Of a stretch of 64,000 bases of DNA, positions 35,526 through 47,045 are shown piece after piece. A program made the position numbers and the translations under genes. How positions within the stretch are numbered: position 1 is the first letter of the stretch; each line of letters begins with the position of its first letter. The stretch is taken from the NCBI GenBank assembly GCA_007922195.1, contig ML682005.1, positions 29,252,373-29,316,372 on the forward strand, written 5' to 3'. The DNA comes from Podocnemis expansa (lineage: Eukaryota > Chordata > Testudines > Podocnemididae). A model generated the notes under the pieces. It saw nothing but the letters and a program-made list of their open reading frames with translations, was not told where the DNA came from and made no database searches.

Positions 35526-35908
35526 CATAGGGTACGTCTAAACTATGTGTTCAAGTCGACTTAAGGGCCCTTAGTCAACTTAAACAGAGCCCTGTCTACA
35601 CTGCAGGGCAATAAAGTCGACTTTAAGGTCCAGTAAAGTCGACTTTATGAGGTCCACTTATAAAGTCAACTTTATGGTTAAGTCAACTTTATTAAGTCGA
35701 CTTAAAGCAATGTGGACTCACTAAGTTGACTTAATAAAGTCGACTTAGTGCAGTGGGGCCATTAAGTCAACTTTATAAAGTCAACTTAATGTAGTGTGGA
35801 CTCACTAAGTTGACTTAATAAGGTCTACTTAAAGTCAACTTTAAGTAGACTTTATGAAGTCGATTTAATAAAGTCGACTTAGCTTTTACAATGTAGACAT
35901 AGACAAAG
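35526..35908. mobile_element. Family-W MITE, AGTCGACT-word type
   Basis: The element (35531-35903) lies between CATAG (35526-35530) and CAAAG (35904-35908). Termini are GGTACGTCTAAAC and the complement of TCTATGTCTACAT. By hand count the interior has six intact GTCGAC sites and eight decayed GTCAAC or GTTGAC sites, mostly as TTAAGTCGACTTAA or AAAGTCGACTTT. Removing the element and one 5-bp copy restores the CR1 reading TCA TGT CAA AGT AAC. Confidence 0.88.
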
Positions 35909-35975
35909 TAACTTAATATCCTTCTTTGCCAAGGGTGACAAGCCTTGTGGAAAGTGGGGAAACAATAAAGGTGGT

Positions 35976-36076
35976 ATATGATTTAGTTGGGGCTGCTCCT
36001 GCTTTGAGCAGTGGGTTGGACTAGGTGACCTCCTGAGGTCTCTTCCAACCATAATCTTCTATGATTCTATGATATG
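35976..36076 (+). mobile_element. CR1 3' tail inserted in older CR1
   Basis: A short 5'-truncated CR1 end with GGTTGGACTAGGTGACC and CTTCTATGATTCTATG, flanked by ATATG on both sides (35976-35980, 36072-36076). The older CR1 frame resumes directly after it. Confidence 0.75.
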
Positions 36077-36286
36077 TCAACTTTAGTAAGGCTTTTGATA
36101 CTGTATCCCTCAACCTTTTCATAACATATTGGGGAAATATAGCCTAGATGAATCTGCAATATTGTGGGTGCACACATAGTTGGAAAACCAAAAAAGAAAG
36201 TACTCATCAGGAGTACCTAATCTAGTTGGAAGATCACAGGGATCTGTCCAGGGTCCCGTTCTATTCAATACTTTCAGCAGTAATTA

Positions 36287-36288
<2 letters not shown>

Positions 36289-36354
<66 letters not shown>
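36289..36354. repeat. (GT)n(GA)n compound microsatellite
   Basis: About 30 bp of GT followed by about 36 bp of GA. Confidence 0.97.
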
Positions 36355-36356
<2 letters not shown>

Positions 36357-37617
36357 AAGCTACCAAGTTAGAGGAAGTTGAAGGTGCTTTGGGAGCCAGG
36401 ATTAGAATTCAAAATAAACTTGAAAACCAAAGAAATGATCTGAAATAAGTAGGATGAAATTGAATAAGGACAAAACAAAATATTACACTTAGGAATGAAT
36501 AGTCAACAGCATCAATATAAAATAGGAAATGGCACTGTAGAAAAGAATACTGCAGAAAAGAATACACAGATGATGGATCATGAACTGAATAGGAATCACC
36601 AATGTCATACTGTCGAAAAAAAGGCAACGTCATTTAGGGATGTATTGAGGATGTGCTATAAGCAAGAAACTAGAAATGATCCTTTCATTGTGTTTGGCAC
36701 AGATAACACTTCAACTGAAGTACTGTGTCAAGTTTGAGCACTACACATCAGGAAAGAGATAAGAAAATTCCATAAAGTCCAGAGGAAAACAGCTAAGGTG
36801 ATTAGACACTTGGAAAACATCATCCTCCAAGAAAGTATTGGGTGAAAATGGTTGTTTAGTCTGGAGAAGAGCAGGGAGGCCATAACAGTCTTCAAGTACG
36901 TTATAGAGAAGAGGATGACAAATTGTTCTCCTTAACCATTGAGGACAGGACAAGAAGAAATGTGCTTAAACTACAGCAAAGAAGATTTGGGTTAGAGCTG
37001 TTAAGCACTGTAACAAATGACCTAGAAAGATCATGGTGTTTCAGTCATCAGATGTTTTTAAGGACAGGTGAGACAAACAGCTGTCAAGGATGGTTTAGGT
37101 AATACTATTGCAGTGCAGAAAACTAGTCTAGATGACCTTTTATATCCTGTATTTGTTTGACTGCCTAGTTTAACCCATATAGTTGTTACTGGGGCATTTG
37201 ATGCACTGGATATATTGTGATAAGAACATGCCAGATGCATGAATCTTGAAACGTGTGTTAAGTGTGTGCAGATCATCATAATAGTGGAGATATGTCCATT
37301 GGTTTTTCAAGTGTTCTTCCGGCAGGGTCTGGTGCTTCTTTGAGCTGGAGTTTCCTAGTTTGTGGGGAACTTACTTCTGAAGTGGGCTGGTGAGTTGTTT
37401 AAAAGCCAGAAAAGGGGATTCAGGAAAGATTTTTAAGAATATGGGCCCTACCATTATATAGACAATTTTGTGTGCACAAGCAACTGCATTTTTTCTCATC
37501 AATTAGAGAAGCTTGAATTCTGAGATGGGTGTATAATAATTATATATATTATTCATATAAAATATGAATTCTGAGACATAATTATCATTATAATATACTA
37601 ATAAAAAGGACAAAATC

Positions 37618-37667
37618 AAACTAGATGAAGTGAATATGTGTGTGTGTGCATTCACTTCATCTAGTTT
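37618..37667. repeat. Perfect 18-bp inverted repeat with TG-repeat loop
   Basis: The arm AAACTAGATGAAGTGAAT (37618-37635) and its exact complement (37650-37667) flank a 14-bp TG-rich loop. It is not linked to any recognised transposon. Confidence 0.85.
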
Positions 37668-37761
37668 CATTTTGATCTATTTTTTATTATTTTGAGATGT
37701 GAAACAATTCTTTACAGGGCTTGTAAAACATATTTTTATAAATATTTTTATTTTTAATTAT

Positions 37762-38266
37762 ATCGAAGGTCGGGGTGTCTCAGGGGGTGCAAGAGGGGCA
37801 ATCGCCCTGAGCCCTGCAGTTCTGTGGGCCTTGCACCGCCCTGCCATGACCAGGACAGCGTGGGGCCCAAATCACTGCCTCCACACGGTTTTTGGCATGG
37901 AGCCAAAGGCAACAGGGAAGGGAGGGGGTGGAGTGCCAAGCCGGCCACTGCTCCTGGCTGGCTCGCCCTGCCTCCAGGACAGGAAGGAGCCAGCCCAGAG
38001 GCGGAGCGGGCCAACCCTGAGGCCAGGCTTCAGTCTCTTCCCCTCCCCTAGGCCAGCTGTTCTGCCCTAGGGGTGGGGAGGGACAGACAAGAGGTGGTGT
38101 GGCAGAGTTGAACCCAGCCCCTGGACTAGCCCACTTCACCCCCAGGGTCAGGGGAGGAGTGGCAGTGAGGGACCAGCCCGCACCCCTGCCCAGAGCAGAG
38201 GGGGGCGAAGCTCTGCACAGGCTGATTGGCCCTGGCCTCTGCACAGGGGATGGCCCTGGTTGAAGG
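37762..38266. mobile_element. hAT-type element related to 14944-16011
   Basis: It is GC-rich (37770-38258) and has flanks ATCGAAGG and GTTGAAGG (6 of 8 alike). The right end GGATGGCCCTG matches the family terminus; the left end is diverged. CAGCTGTTCTGCCCTAGGGG near 38051 matches the interior at 15236. No transposase frame. Confidence 0.6.
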
Positions 38267-39772
38267 ACAGCTAATTTTGTATAAGGAAAGCAAATGTAAA
38301 TTGCTATAATTTCATTTGATTACAAATACTCCTGCATAAAACTCAGATTTGACACATCTGGTAAAGGTCTGACCAACGTACAGACTGGTTATTTTCTTTT
38401 CCTGCATAAAGCCAGGCCAGCACCTCACAGTGAATATTTCTTTTGCATTAAATTTAGCTCTTTATTCTGTTTGGAAATTGCCCATATACTAATTGTAGAT
38501 TTTTACAATTTTGTCCCTAACCCCACAAATTGTTTTGTGTTGGTACAGAAGGCTGTCTATGCAAGCCTACTTGCAGACTTGTGTCATTGTTCATTACTTG
38601 CACTGGTATAATTAATGATATGTGAAAATTAATTTCTAGATGGACTGACAACAATATATTCATTCTGAATAATCAGTATGCTATTCACTATTCTTTGATA
38701 TCTGCACTATGAGATTACTCACTTAAATCACAAGATCAAATGACACAACTTTTACATGTCCCCATCTTTTTTCAAGGGGGATATGTCTGGATTTTTCAAC
38801 TGAATATGTTAATAGTTAGTTCTTCTTCTGATAAACAAGATGTTTTGCATTTGGCATTTCAATGTTTGGCAGATTCAACATTGGAAAATGAGATTCACAA
38901 AGCCTGTTTGATCTGACGTGTAAAATGCCTTGCATAACTGCTGGCGACTTCCTAAGCCACCAGGACACACTGCTGAACGCCAACGACAAATGGTTTGTGG
39001 TCGGCTTTCAGCTGCGTCTCCTAGGGTGTAGGACTTGTGGCGCTGACCTTCCAGAGTGCAGCAGCAAGTATGTACTCACTGCTAATCACACCTGGAATGA
39101 GCTGATGGCAGCGATTTTGTCACCATCAGTGAATACATACATTAAGATTTCATTTTTTGCTGATAACTCTTAAAAGTTAATGATGATTGATTTTGATACA
39201 TATCTCATTTTAAGACTATCCTGAGAAGAAACTTTTTCTGTTCATTTGCTTAGGTTCCCCAGTAGGCTTAAATGTGACCCACTGAGCACATACTAAAATA
39301 CAGCTTGCTTGATCTTGATTGGAATTCAGAACATGGTAGAGTAATTTAACTAAAATGAGCTAACATCACACCTTTACATCTTGGTCTAGCTGAAGCTGTA
39401 AAGTCATCTCTTCCTTCTTCTCTGAAGGTTGTGCTCAGGAGTTGTAACTTCCTATAAAACGTGAATCTGCATCAGATTTGGAGCATATGAATAGGTGCTA
39501 AATACAATAAATACAGAGAGTTTCGGGAAATAAAATAAATAAAGTCACAGAGTTTTGGGAAATTAAGATGTCTGTCCTGATAACTGTCACTACACAGCAC
39601 TTCCTTAAAGGATCAGATGAGAAATCCAACTTCTAGCAGAGGACGTGGAGAACTTTAAAAGTAAAACTATGCTGAGAAGCTATAGTCTCTTGCTGCATGT
39701 AGGAAGAGTGAAGATGTATGAGTGGCACTACAGTGGTATGCTGAGTTTTGCCACATTGGAAATACTTTTGCC
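38267..39772. other. No gene recognised
   Basis: Unique looking and AT-rich. A frame at 38925-39173 (82 codons) has moderate GC and one NHT glycosylation-like site but no recognisable domain, so I leave it uncalled. Confidence 0.45.
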
Positions 39773-40217
39773 ATTACTACCAGCACCAGCTGAACCAATA
39801 AGCAAATAAGGTGGTGGCTTCGGGCACCACTGCCTTAGAGGTGGCAGGACGGTCCAGCTCAGAAGCTGGACCTGCGTCCTAACCCTTCCCTGAGCCAGCC
39901 ATTCTGCCCTCAGGGTCGGACCAGGCCAGCCCTTGGGGCAGGCTCCACTTTCTCACCCCACTTCTGGGCTGGCCCTTTCTGGCCCTCTGGGAGGAACAGC
40001 TGGCACAGGGGAGGAGTGGAAGAATGCAGCCCGGCCTCTGGGCTGGCCTGCTCCTCCTCTGGGCCAGCTGTTCCCTGCCCTGGTGGTGGGGCTAGTGGGC
40101 TGGAGCAGAGGCCGGGTTCTGCACTCCAACCACCCACCCCCCGCAAGGGCGGGGGGGCACAAAACCAGAAGCTGGCTCTGGGGCGCCACAGCCCCTTGAG
40201 CCAGTCCTGCTTACTAC
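39773..40217. mobile_element. hAT-type element related to 14944-16011
   Basis: The 429-bp element (39781-40209) lies between ATTACTAC and CTTACTAC (7 of 8). The ends CAGCACCAGCTG and the complement of CAGGACTGGCTC are inverted repeats. The GC-rich interior shares GAGCCAGCCATTCTGCCCT-type words with the other two copies. Confidence 0.7.
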
Positions 40218-43200
40218 TCAGGTCATCCTTCATTGTTTCTTCAAGAAGTCCAATGGAGATGAAGGTTTACTCAACAGGGCAAAATCAGCAATGACAACAT
40301 AGAAGTAGGCAGGAGATGATGACAACACTGCCAGAGTCAGTGAGCACATAGGAATATGCTCACTCACAGTGGAGATTGAAAAAGGTTGTGGAAAGAGCCT
40401 AATGACAGGAAATTGTCTAAGCTATCTATATGGACCTGCAGCTGTGACTTGCATCTCAAGTTACTGTGCATTATCACTTCAGTGCAACTATACCTGCATT
40501 TCCCTTTTGTGGCTAAGCAAGGGATGTCTCTTTCCCTCCTGACCAGGATATTTCCAGGCCTTCATTATGCTATTCCCAGCAAAAGATAGGCTTCCTAAAG
40601 ACAGACTAATAATAAGGTAATTGCCAAAATTATAACTTAGCACAAAATACTTCCTAAAAGCAGTAAAAAAGTGTACATACCTGCTAATGAGCTTACCAGA
40701 ATTCCCCCAACTATGTCCAGCATGGGCTGTTTAACCCTGAATCCTACCCTCAGGGGATCTTGTCTATGATCACAAGTTCACAACAGTCTCAGGTAAAAAT
40801 AAAAATACTTATTCAAGTTTAGTCCATGCTGTGTATCATTCAGGCTTTTAGCTGAGTTTCCAGTAACAGGTAGTTGTTAGACAATGAGTTTTTCTCAATG
40901 CTCAGCTTCAAAAGAATAAACTTGGAGGCTGATCATATGCATTGCCTTCACCCCTAGTATCTCATAGAAAATAGACTTCACAAATATTGTCCCCAAAGCC
41001 CTTTGAAATAAGTTCCTAATCTTTCCCAGACCTTGTAGTAGTCATTCTCCTGGAGAAGTTACATGCACTTCCACAAAGAAACATACACAATTGCATTTTT
41101 ATAGGAATGGACCCAAAAAGTATTAAACTTCATTAATTAATGTTTATCTTAATTCCACAAGATTCATTCAAAATACTGCAGAATACTGTCATATCTCTCA
41201 CTAATGCATTAAAGTTGTGTCCGCCCTGTGTAGACCCAGCTGTTGTAGTTCTGCTGTGTGAACTGCTAGGTCTTATGTTATATGAAGTAGAGAATTTCTT
41301 GTTTACTCTAGCAGTGTTTACATGGGGCAGTAATGCCACACTTTAGTGCATGCTGCAGTTCACACTCCCATTGTCCTAACTGTGAAACCATGTCAACAAG
41401 CCCTGTGTAGGCATCCCAAATGTGTACAGGACAGAAAGGACCAATAGTGGGATACTGGAAGGAGAGACTGATGAGAAAGACAATTGGTAGAACAGATGAA
41501 ATGAACTGGTCAAAAATGATACGCAGACCTATCACGTGAAAAGTGTAGGACAGGGCAATGAGCCTGAAGCAGGTGATTTTGCAGCAATAGATGGCAGTGA
41601 AAGGTGGGTTGGGGGGGCCTATACACTATGCACACATACACTTCAAAGATACAAAAAAGCCAGGCAAAGTTTTTTTGATGCCTTAAAAGGACCACATTGA
41701 AAGGAGGAGAGCTTCTATTGGTTGTGAGAGGAAATCTCCCAGTTAATGTACACCTGAGACGATCAGAGCATCAGCTCCTGGACTGTGGTAAATCAAATTA
41801 GCTCCGCAGGGACCAACTAAAATATGATCAAATACATAAGAAACTAAATAGAACATTACAGTATTTTAATTTAAATTTTTGGCAGTAAAGCATAAGAATA
41901 ATGTAAGAACATCCTGGATATATGTTATATGGCTAGTGGAGCAAATCCCAATGTGATTTTCTGATGTATTAAAATAAATTGTTTTCTCTATCCATACATG
42001 TATTCATTAACATTGGAACATTTTCTTATTAATATTCAAAGTAAACAAAAATTAAAACAGTCATATATTGACAAGTAACATTACCCTGTTAGCTCTTCCC
42101 TGAGTCTCACAGGTTACAGTCCATGTTACTTCCAACAGCGAAGTGTCTCACAAAAATATGGTACCTTTCAGCAGCCACTGTCACCTTGATTGTTGTCACA
42201 GCTTCCCTTCAAAGCACATTAAAGGCTTAACATCAACCAGCTCTACAGGGGAAACCTCTGCTTGCTGACAGCAACATTTGTAGCACAGTCGAAAGGGATG
42301 GGCAAACCAGTTCAGCTAAAATAAGCAACAACCTGAACATTTGTCCATCACTTGAAAGAAACTATTTTGAAAGCTAAAGGAAGCTGAGTTTAAAAAAAAA
42401 TGATTTTTTTTTTATTTTCACAGTGGTGAGTACGACCTGGGGTTGGATTGGTATGGGGAGGAAGGGCTAAAATTCCAACTGAAGGTCCCCCCCCCATGCT
42501 ATTTAACTTGACTGGAAAAGCACTGGATACCTTACATAGGTCTTGTCTGGATAGTTAAAATAAGGTTCCAAAATGGGTTCCAATTAAAATTTGTGAATAA
42601 TTTTGACATTCGCCTAACAACCAATCAGTCTAAACAAACAGCAACTCAAACTTATTTCAGCCTTTTTCTACAGGGTTTAGCCTTATATTACTGTTCAAAT
42701 ACCATAGATGAGACTTTTTAAAAAATATATATTTTTGTGACGATGGATTGGTTACTGGAAGATAATTACAGCAGAATTTTATTTAAATGTCCAGACAAAA
42801 ATAAATAATTGTTCTGTATGAAGAACCTAAGTTCTTCTTCAGGTTAAACAACAAATGATGGCTATGACACTTTCAGAAGTGAAAGAAAATGAAAAATGGC
42901 AACCTCAAAAAAAAAAAAGCAAGATTTTAAAATAAAATGATTAGAACAGGATAAGTTCTTACTGAATCACAATAGAGAATGGGCAGCATGGCAAATTGTT
43001 TTCTAGTGATAGCACTCTGATGGATTCATCCAGCAGCATTAGGCTTTGTGTCATGGTTCACAAACCCTCACAGAAGAACACGGGCCTCAGGAGCAGTTCT
43101 GGCCCAAGCAGTACTGCCTGGCCACATTGCTAAAGCATGCACAAGCTAAAGGTGATATTTAGAAAGAGAAGCAGAGATGCACAGAGGAGGTAGGAGGTGG

Positions 43201-43874
43201 AAAGAAGCTGACCTGTTTTCTGAGCTCTGGGGAAGTACTGCCTTGGAGATCTCACTGTCTGAACTTGGCTCTTGCAAAGGTGAGTCTGGTAACTGTTGTG
43301 AAGGTCAGAAACTTTTGTTGTGGTTCATTAATTTACAGTGGGAGATAAAAGTAGGAGACAGTGCTTAGCGCACCAGCAGAAGAACTTAGTTGTCCACCAC
43401 TGGGTCTTCGATCGAGCCTGGTAGAAAGGAAGAGCCTGACTTCCACTACAAACCCCAAAAGATGGGACAAAAATAACAGTTTTTACTCAGTGGAGAATCC
43501 ATCCTTGGAAGACCCTGAAGATATGCCTAACACATCTTGTGTCCACACACACCAAGTGTGCTAATCTAGGGCTTGAATTTAGGGTCTGAGCCCATATTAA
43601 GCTGGGACTCTAAGCTCTGAGCCTTACTGCTCCCTTGTGGGCACATGGTCCCAGATTGACTCAGGTCCCAGAAACCCTCTAGATGAATCTCAGAGTTCCC
43701 AGAGGCAGAGCTGAAGGCCTGCACTGCTGCAAGCACCCAGCAGAACTGGCCAGAAGCACCATTATTTCCAGGTTGAATATACTCCCTGTTTCCTGCTCTT
43801 CTTGTGGTGATGGCACCTCTTGTTCTGGCTCTTCCTCACAGCTGCATAGAGCTTGCCCAGAGCAAGGAGGAATG
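40218..43874. other. No gene recognised
   Basis: About 3.6 kb of mostly unique-looking DNA with A/T runs at 42391-42416 and 42908-42918. Short frames (for example 43177-43564) show no domain. Confidence 0.45.
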
Positions 43875-43959
43875 CTGACTGAAGGGAGCAGATTCCCAGC
43901 CACCAGGATCTTGGGGGAGGCATGTCATCATCCCTTCCCTGGTTGCGCTGAGCCAGGCA

Positions 43960-44450
43960 TCATGATGGTACCCTGTCCTGCAGGGAAGCCACTTAGTGGT
44001 AGCCCTACTTTCTGGCCTTTGCTTCTGCTTCCCTCCCTGGGGCTGTGTGTGCAGAGGCACCTGGACTGTCATGGAAACAAATAGGAAGAAACCCCCCAAA
44101 ATCTTCTACAGTCTCCTGTGTCAGCTCTGCCACTTCGCTCTGGGGAAGTTTTTGGGTCTTGTTACCACTTGCTAGCCTGACTGGACACAACTTGAGCACC
44201 CTTGCACATGTAGTCCCAGGGAGGGTGGAAGCTGGTAAGACAGCATAATGGGAACCAAACACATGCCCTACATAAAGGGGGAGTGGCCAAGGTGTTGGGA
44301 GTCACCCATCCCTCAGCTGTCCCCACTCCCTGCAGGGCAACCATTTAGTGCCAGCTCTGCTCTGTCCCTCTGCCCTGCTCTCCCTGAGGCTATAAGCACA
44401 GATACTCCCAGCATGCACTGTGAGAGTGGGGATGGGGGGCCAGCTCTGGA
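43960..44450 (+). repeat. Diverged tandem duplication, spacing about 355 bp
   Basis: CCTGCAGGGAAGCCACTTAGTG (43977) and CCTGCAGGGCAACCATTTAGTG (44331) begin two blocks. Both continue with similar CTGCTTCCCTCCCTGGGGCTG / CTGCTCTCCCTGAGGCTATAAG words. The function is unknown. Confidence 0.5.
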
Positions 44451-45122
44451 ACTGCCCCACAGTTACCCAAGAATACTTTGTTCCAGGCTCCCAGGCTGCA
44501 GCAAGCACAGAGATAAGGGATGCCCAAGGGGTGCTGGAGCACACTACACCATAATCCTAGGGGATATACTTCACAACTCTTCAGCTGGTTGCAGCAAGTT
44601 GGGGTGGGAGTGTTTTTTCCTCAGAAACCTACATTTTATGCCAAACTTCATATCACACAGACACAAATAAGATAAACAAACAAACAAATACACCTTCGTC
44701 CAACATCCCATTTTGTAAATTAAGAATTGCAATGTTTTATTCCAATAGTTTGACAGCCCTGAGGACTAATGTCCTAAATATCCTTAGACAGGTGCCCAGG
44801 GGCATTTTCCCCCCATAGACTCAGCCTGGAGGCAGAGAGCCCAGTTCTCAGAATAGATGATAGTTCAGTCTTAGTTAAAGCTTTCTCAAACTGCACTGAG
44901 ACAGCCACACATGCATTCTTTACAGGCACCCAAGTCTCATCAATAACATTATCACAGTTAAGAAACAGCATGGGCAATAAAATGTCAACACTAGAGTATT
45001 GTGGGGGAGGCACTTAGTACTCTGGGATATTATTACCTTGACTCGGGTCCATGCACTGAAGTGTGGATGGCAAAGCCCTCGGTTCAAGCACAGGTCAGAA
45101 AATCTTTAGCTTACGCTTAAAA

Positions 45123-45358
45123 TGCAATGTAGATGCAAAAACAGCAAAACTCCTGTGGCACCTTAAAGACTAACACATTTATTTCAGCATAAGCTTTTGT
45201 GAGCTGCAACCTGCTTCATCAGATGCTGTAGCTGATAAAGTGGGTTGTAGCCCACAAAAGCTTATGCCAAAGAAATGTGTTAACCTTTAAGGTGCTACAG
45301 GAGTTTTGTCGTTTTTGCTATATGTAGGCTAACACAGCTACCCCTCTGGAACTTAATG
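45123..45358. repeat. Inverted duplication of an interspersed repeat
   Basis: The left arm (CAAAACTCCTGTGGCACCTT ... GCATAAGCTTTTGTG) and the right arm (CACAAAAGCTTATGC ... AAGGTGCTACAGGAGTTTTG) are complementary over about 80 bp, with a short centre near 45225. The unpaired right tail (GGCTAACACAGCTACCCC) identifies the same repeat as at 6905, 50884 and 52320. Confidence 0.8.
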
Positions 45359-47045
45359 TAGATAGACAAGCCCAGGATTTTCTGACACAAGTCAGATGAC
45401 TCAAGTCCCATTACTCCAGGGTTTACATTGCTGGGTAGACAAACCCTGAATGTGCATGGCCTGAGGCCCAAAGTCCTCAAACTAAGGTGCAAACCCTGAA
45501 GACCGTGCAGCTGCTGAAAGACTTCTTTGTGGCCAGACTCTTCTGGTATGAACTGAGTGAACTAGGATGTGTGACCTGGCCAGGAAGGGGCTGATCCACA
45601 AAAGAAGGGACATACCCCGTATCATTGGACTACATATCTGTAAAGAGGGGATGTCAAGGAATGAGACAGTTTACTAAACCCCTGCTTGAGAACTAGACAA
45701 CACCAAGAGTGAGCATTACACTTTACAGTGAACTTCATAAAAATCTCTATCCATTCCTTGTCATTATGTGAAGGTTTCATTATAGGAAAGGACTGCTTAG
45801 AAGAGTGATCAAACAAGATGGGAAAGTGCAGGAATTCTTGGGTTCCCAAAAGGTGAGTCAGATAGACATTTTCTTCCTGAAGGGGAAAAAAATGCTATTC
45901 AAGCCATATAATTTCTTTTGTTGTACTGTTTGTCTAAAATTATTCTTCTAACGTACAGAATGCGGGGATTCTGCAGAGGATTTCAGTGATAGATAACCTT
46001 TGAGTTGGGCCTCTTAACAGGCTAAGTTTTACACTCTGAGCATGAGAAGCCTAGAACTAACACAGAGTATAAAAAAGAAAGAGTCCTGCACCAGAAACAA
46101 AGCTGCATTTTTTTTTTCTTTTTGGAAAGATTTATGGTTCTCAGAGATGGTGAAAAAATAAATCACTTGTCCCAAGTGCAGCACTGTTATTAGAATAACT
46201 TCCAGAGAGAGAGAAAGGAAGAAAATGCTTTGTAAAACAACTGAACATTTTGGCAAGAGGTTAATGGAAGCCAGTCAAATGGCTTCCATGTTGTCACAGT
46301 GCTGGCAAATCAATGTGTTTTTAGGAATACTGTATAAATGAGATCTGTCTCTAGATAAACAAATAGTTAGCTAATAGATAAGGTGCCAACAGATGACGCT
46401 CCAGAATATGTTAGTATCTTTGTTGGATTTTGCATAGGAAAAAAAAATAATAAAGAAGGTGTTCCGTACTGGAAATTGCTTCTTCTGTATATGCCTTTAT
46501 CAATGTACAGTTTATACTTTCTCAAAATTGTACAGCATTGATGTACAACCCGAGAGGAAATCCCCAGGAGTTTAATTCTTTAAGGGCTTTAATGTTATGA
46601 AGTTTTAGTTCACCAGTAGTAACCACAGCATCATAAACCAGTAACTTTATTTAGCCTTCAGTAGTAGTATAAGAAATAGTATTAGAAACTGAAAGGTATT
46701 TAAGTACTGGCCTGATATTCAGTGCATGTTCCATGTTGTTCAATCCCAGATGATTGTACAAAAAAGAGTAACACATGCACACATATTCCTGTTTCATATA
46801 TTGCAGGCAGTGGACTCAGGGACTATCCCAGGCCAGAACAGTGGCCCATGGAGTCCTCCCCAAGGGTGGGGAGGGATAGGACCATACATACATACCAGTC
46901 AGTCGGAACAGAAGCAGTTGCAGGGTGTGCTGCAACCCCTTTAAGGGTTGTGTAATGGCAGCCTTTTCCTTGGATTCCAGTAGCTATCATGCCTGAGCCA
47001 AAGTCCAACAATGTCTATGAGAATATGTCTCATTTTTTTAGTATT
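45359..47045. other. No gene recognised
   Basis: Unique-looking, AT-rich DNA. No domain-bearing frame. Confidence 0.5.

Larger units (their letters stand above)
35345..37150 (+). pseudogene. Old CR1 ORF2 fragment with two nested insertions and a microsatellite
   Basis: Decayed CR1 RT sequence. SCQSNLISFFAK spans the insertion at 35526-35908. VVYVNFSKAFDT spans the insertion at 35976-36076. Later come SQGSVQGPVLFN-like residues near 36240 and C-terminal residues to about 37050, then a 3' UTR with GTCTAGATGACCTTTTATATCC near 37125. A (GT)n(GA)n tract at 36289-36354 interrupts the RT. It was an old insertion that served as a target for later transposons. Confidence 0.75.

Noticed and set aside
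38925..39173. Possible 82-codon host exon
   Set aside because: It has a plausible-looking composition but no domain, no clear splice sites, and cannot be supported from sequence alone.
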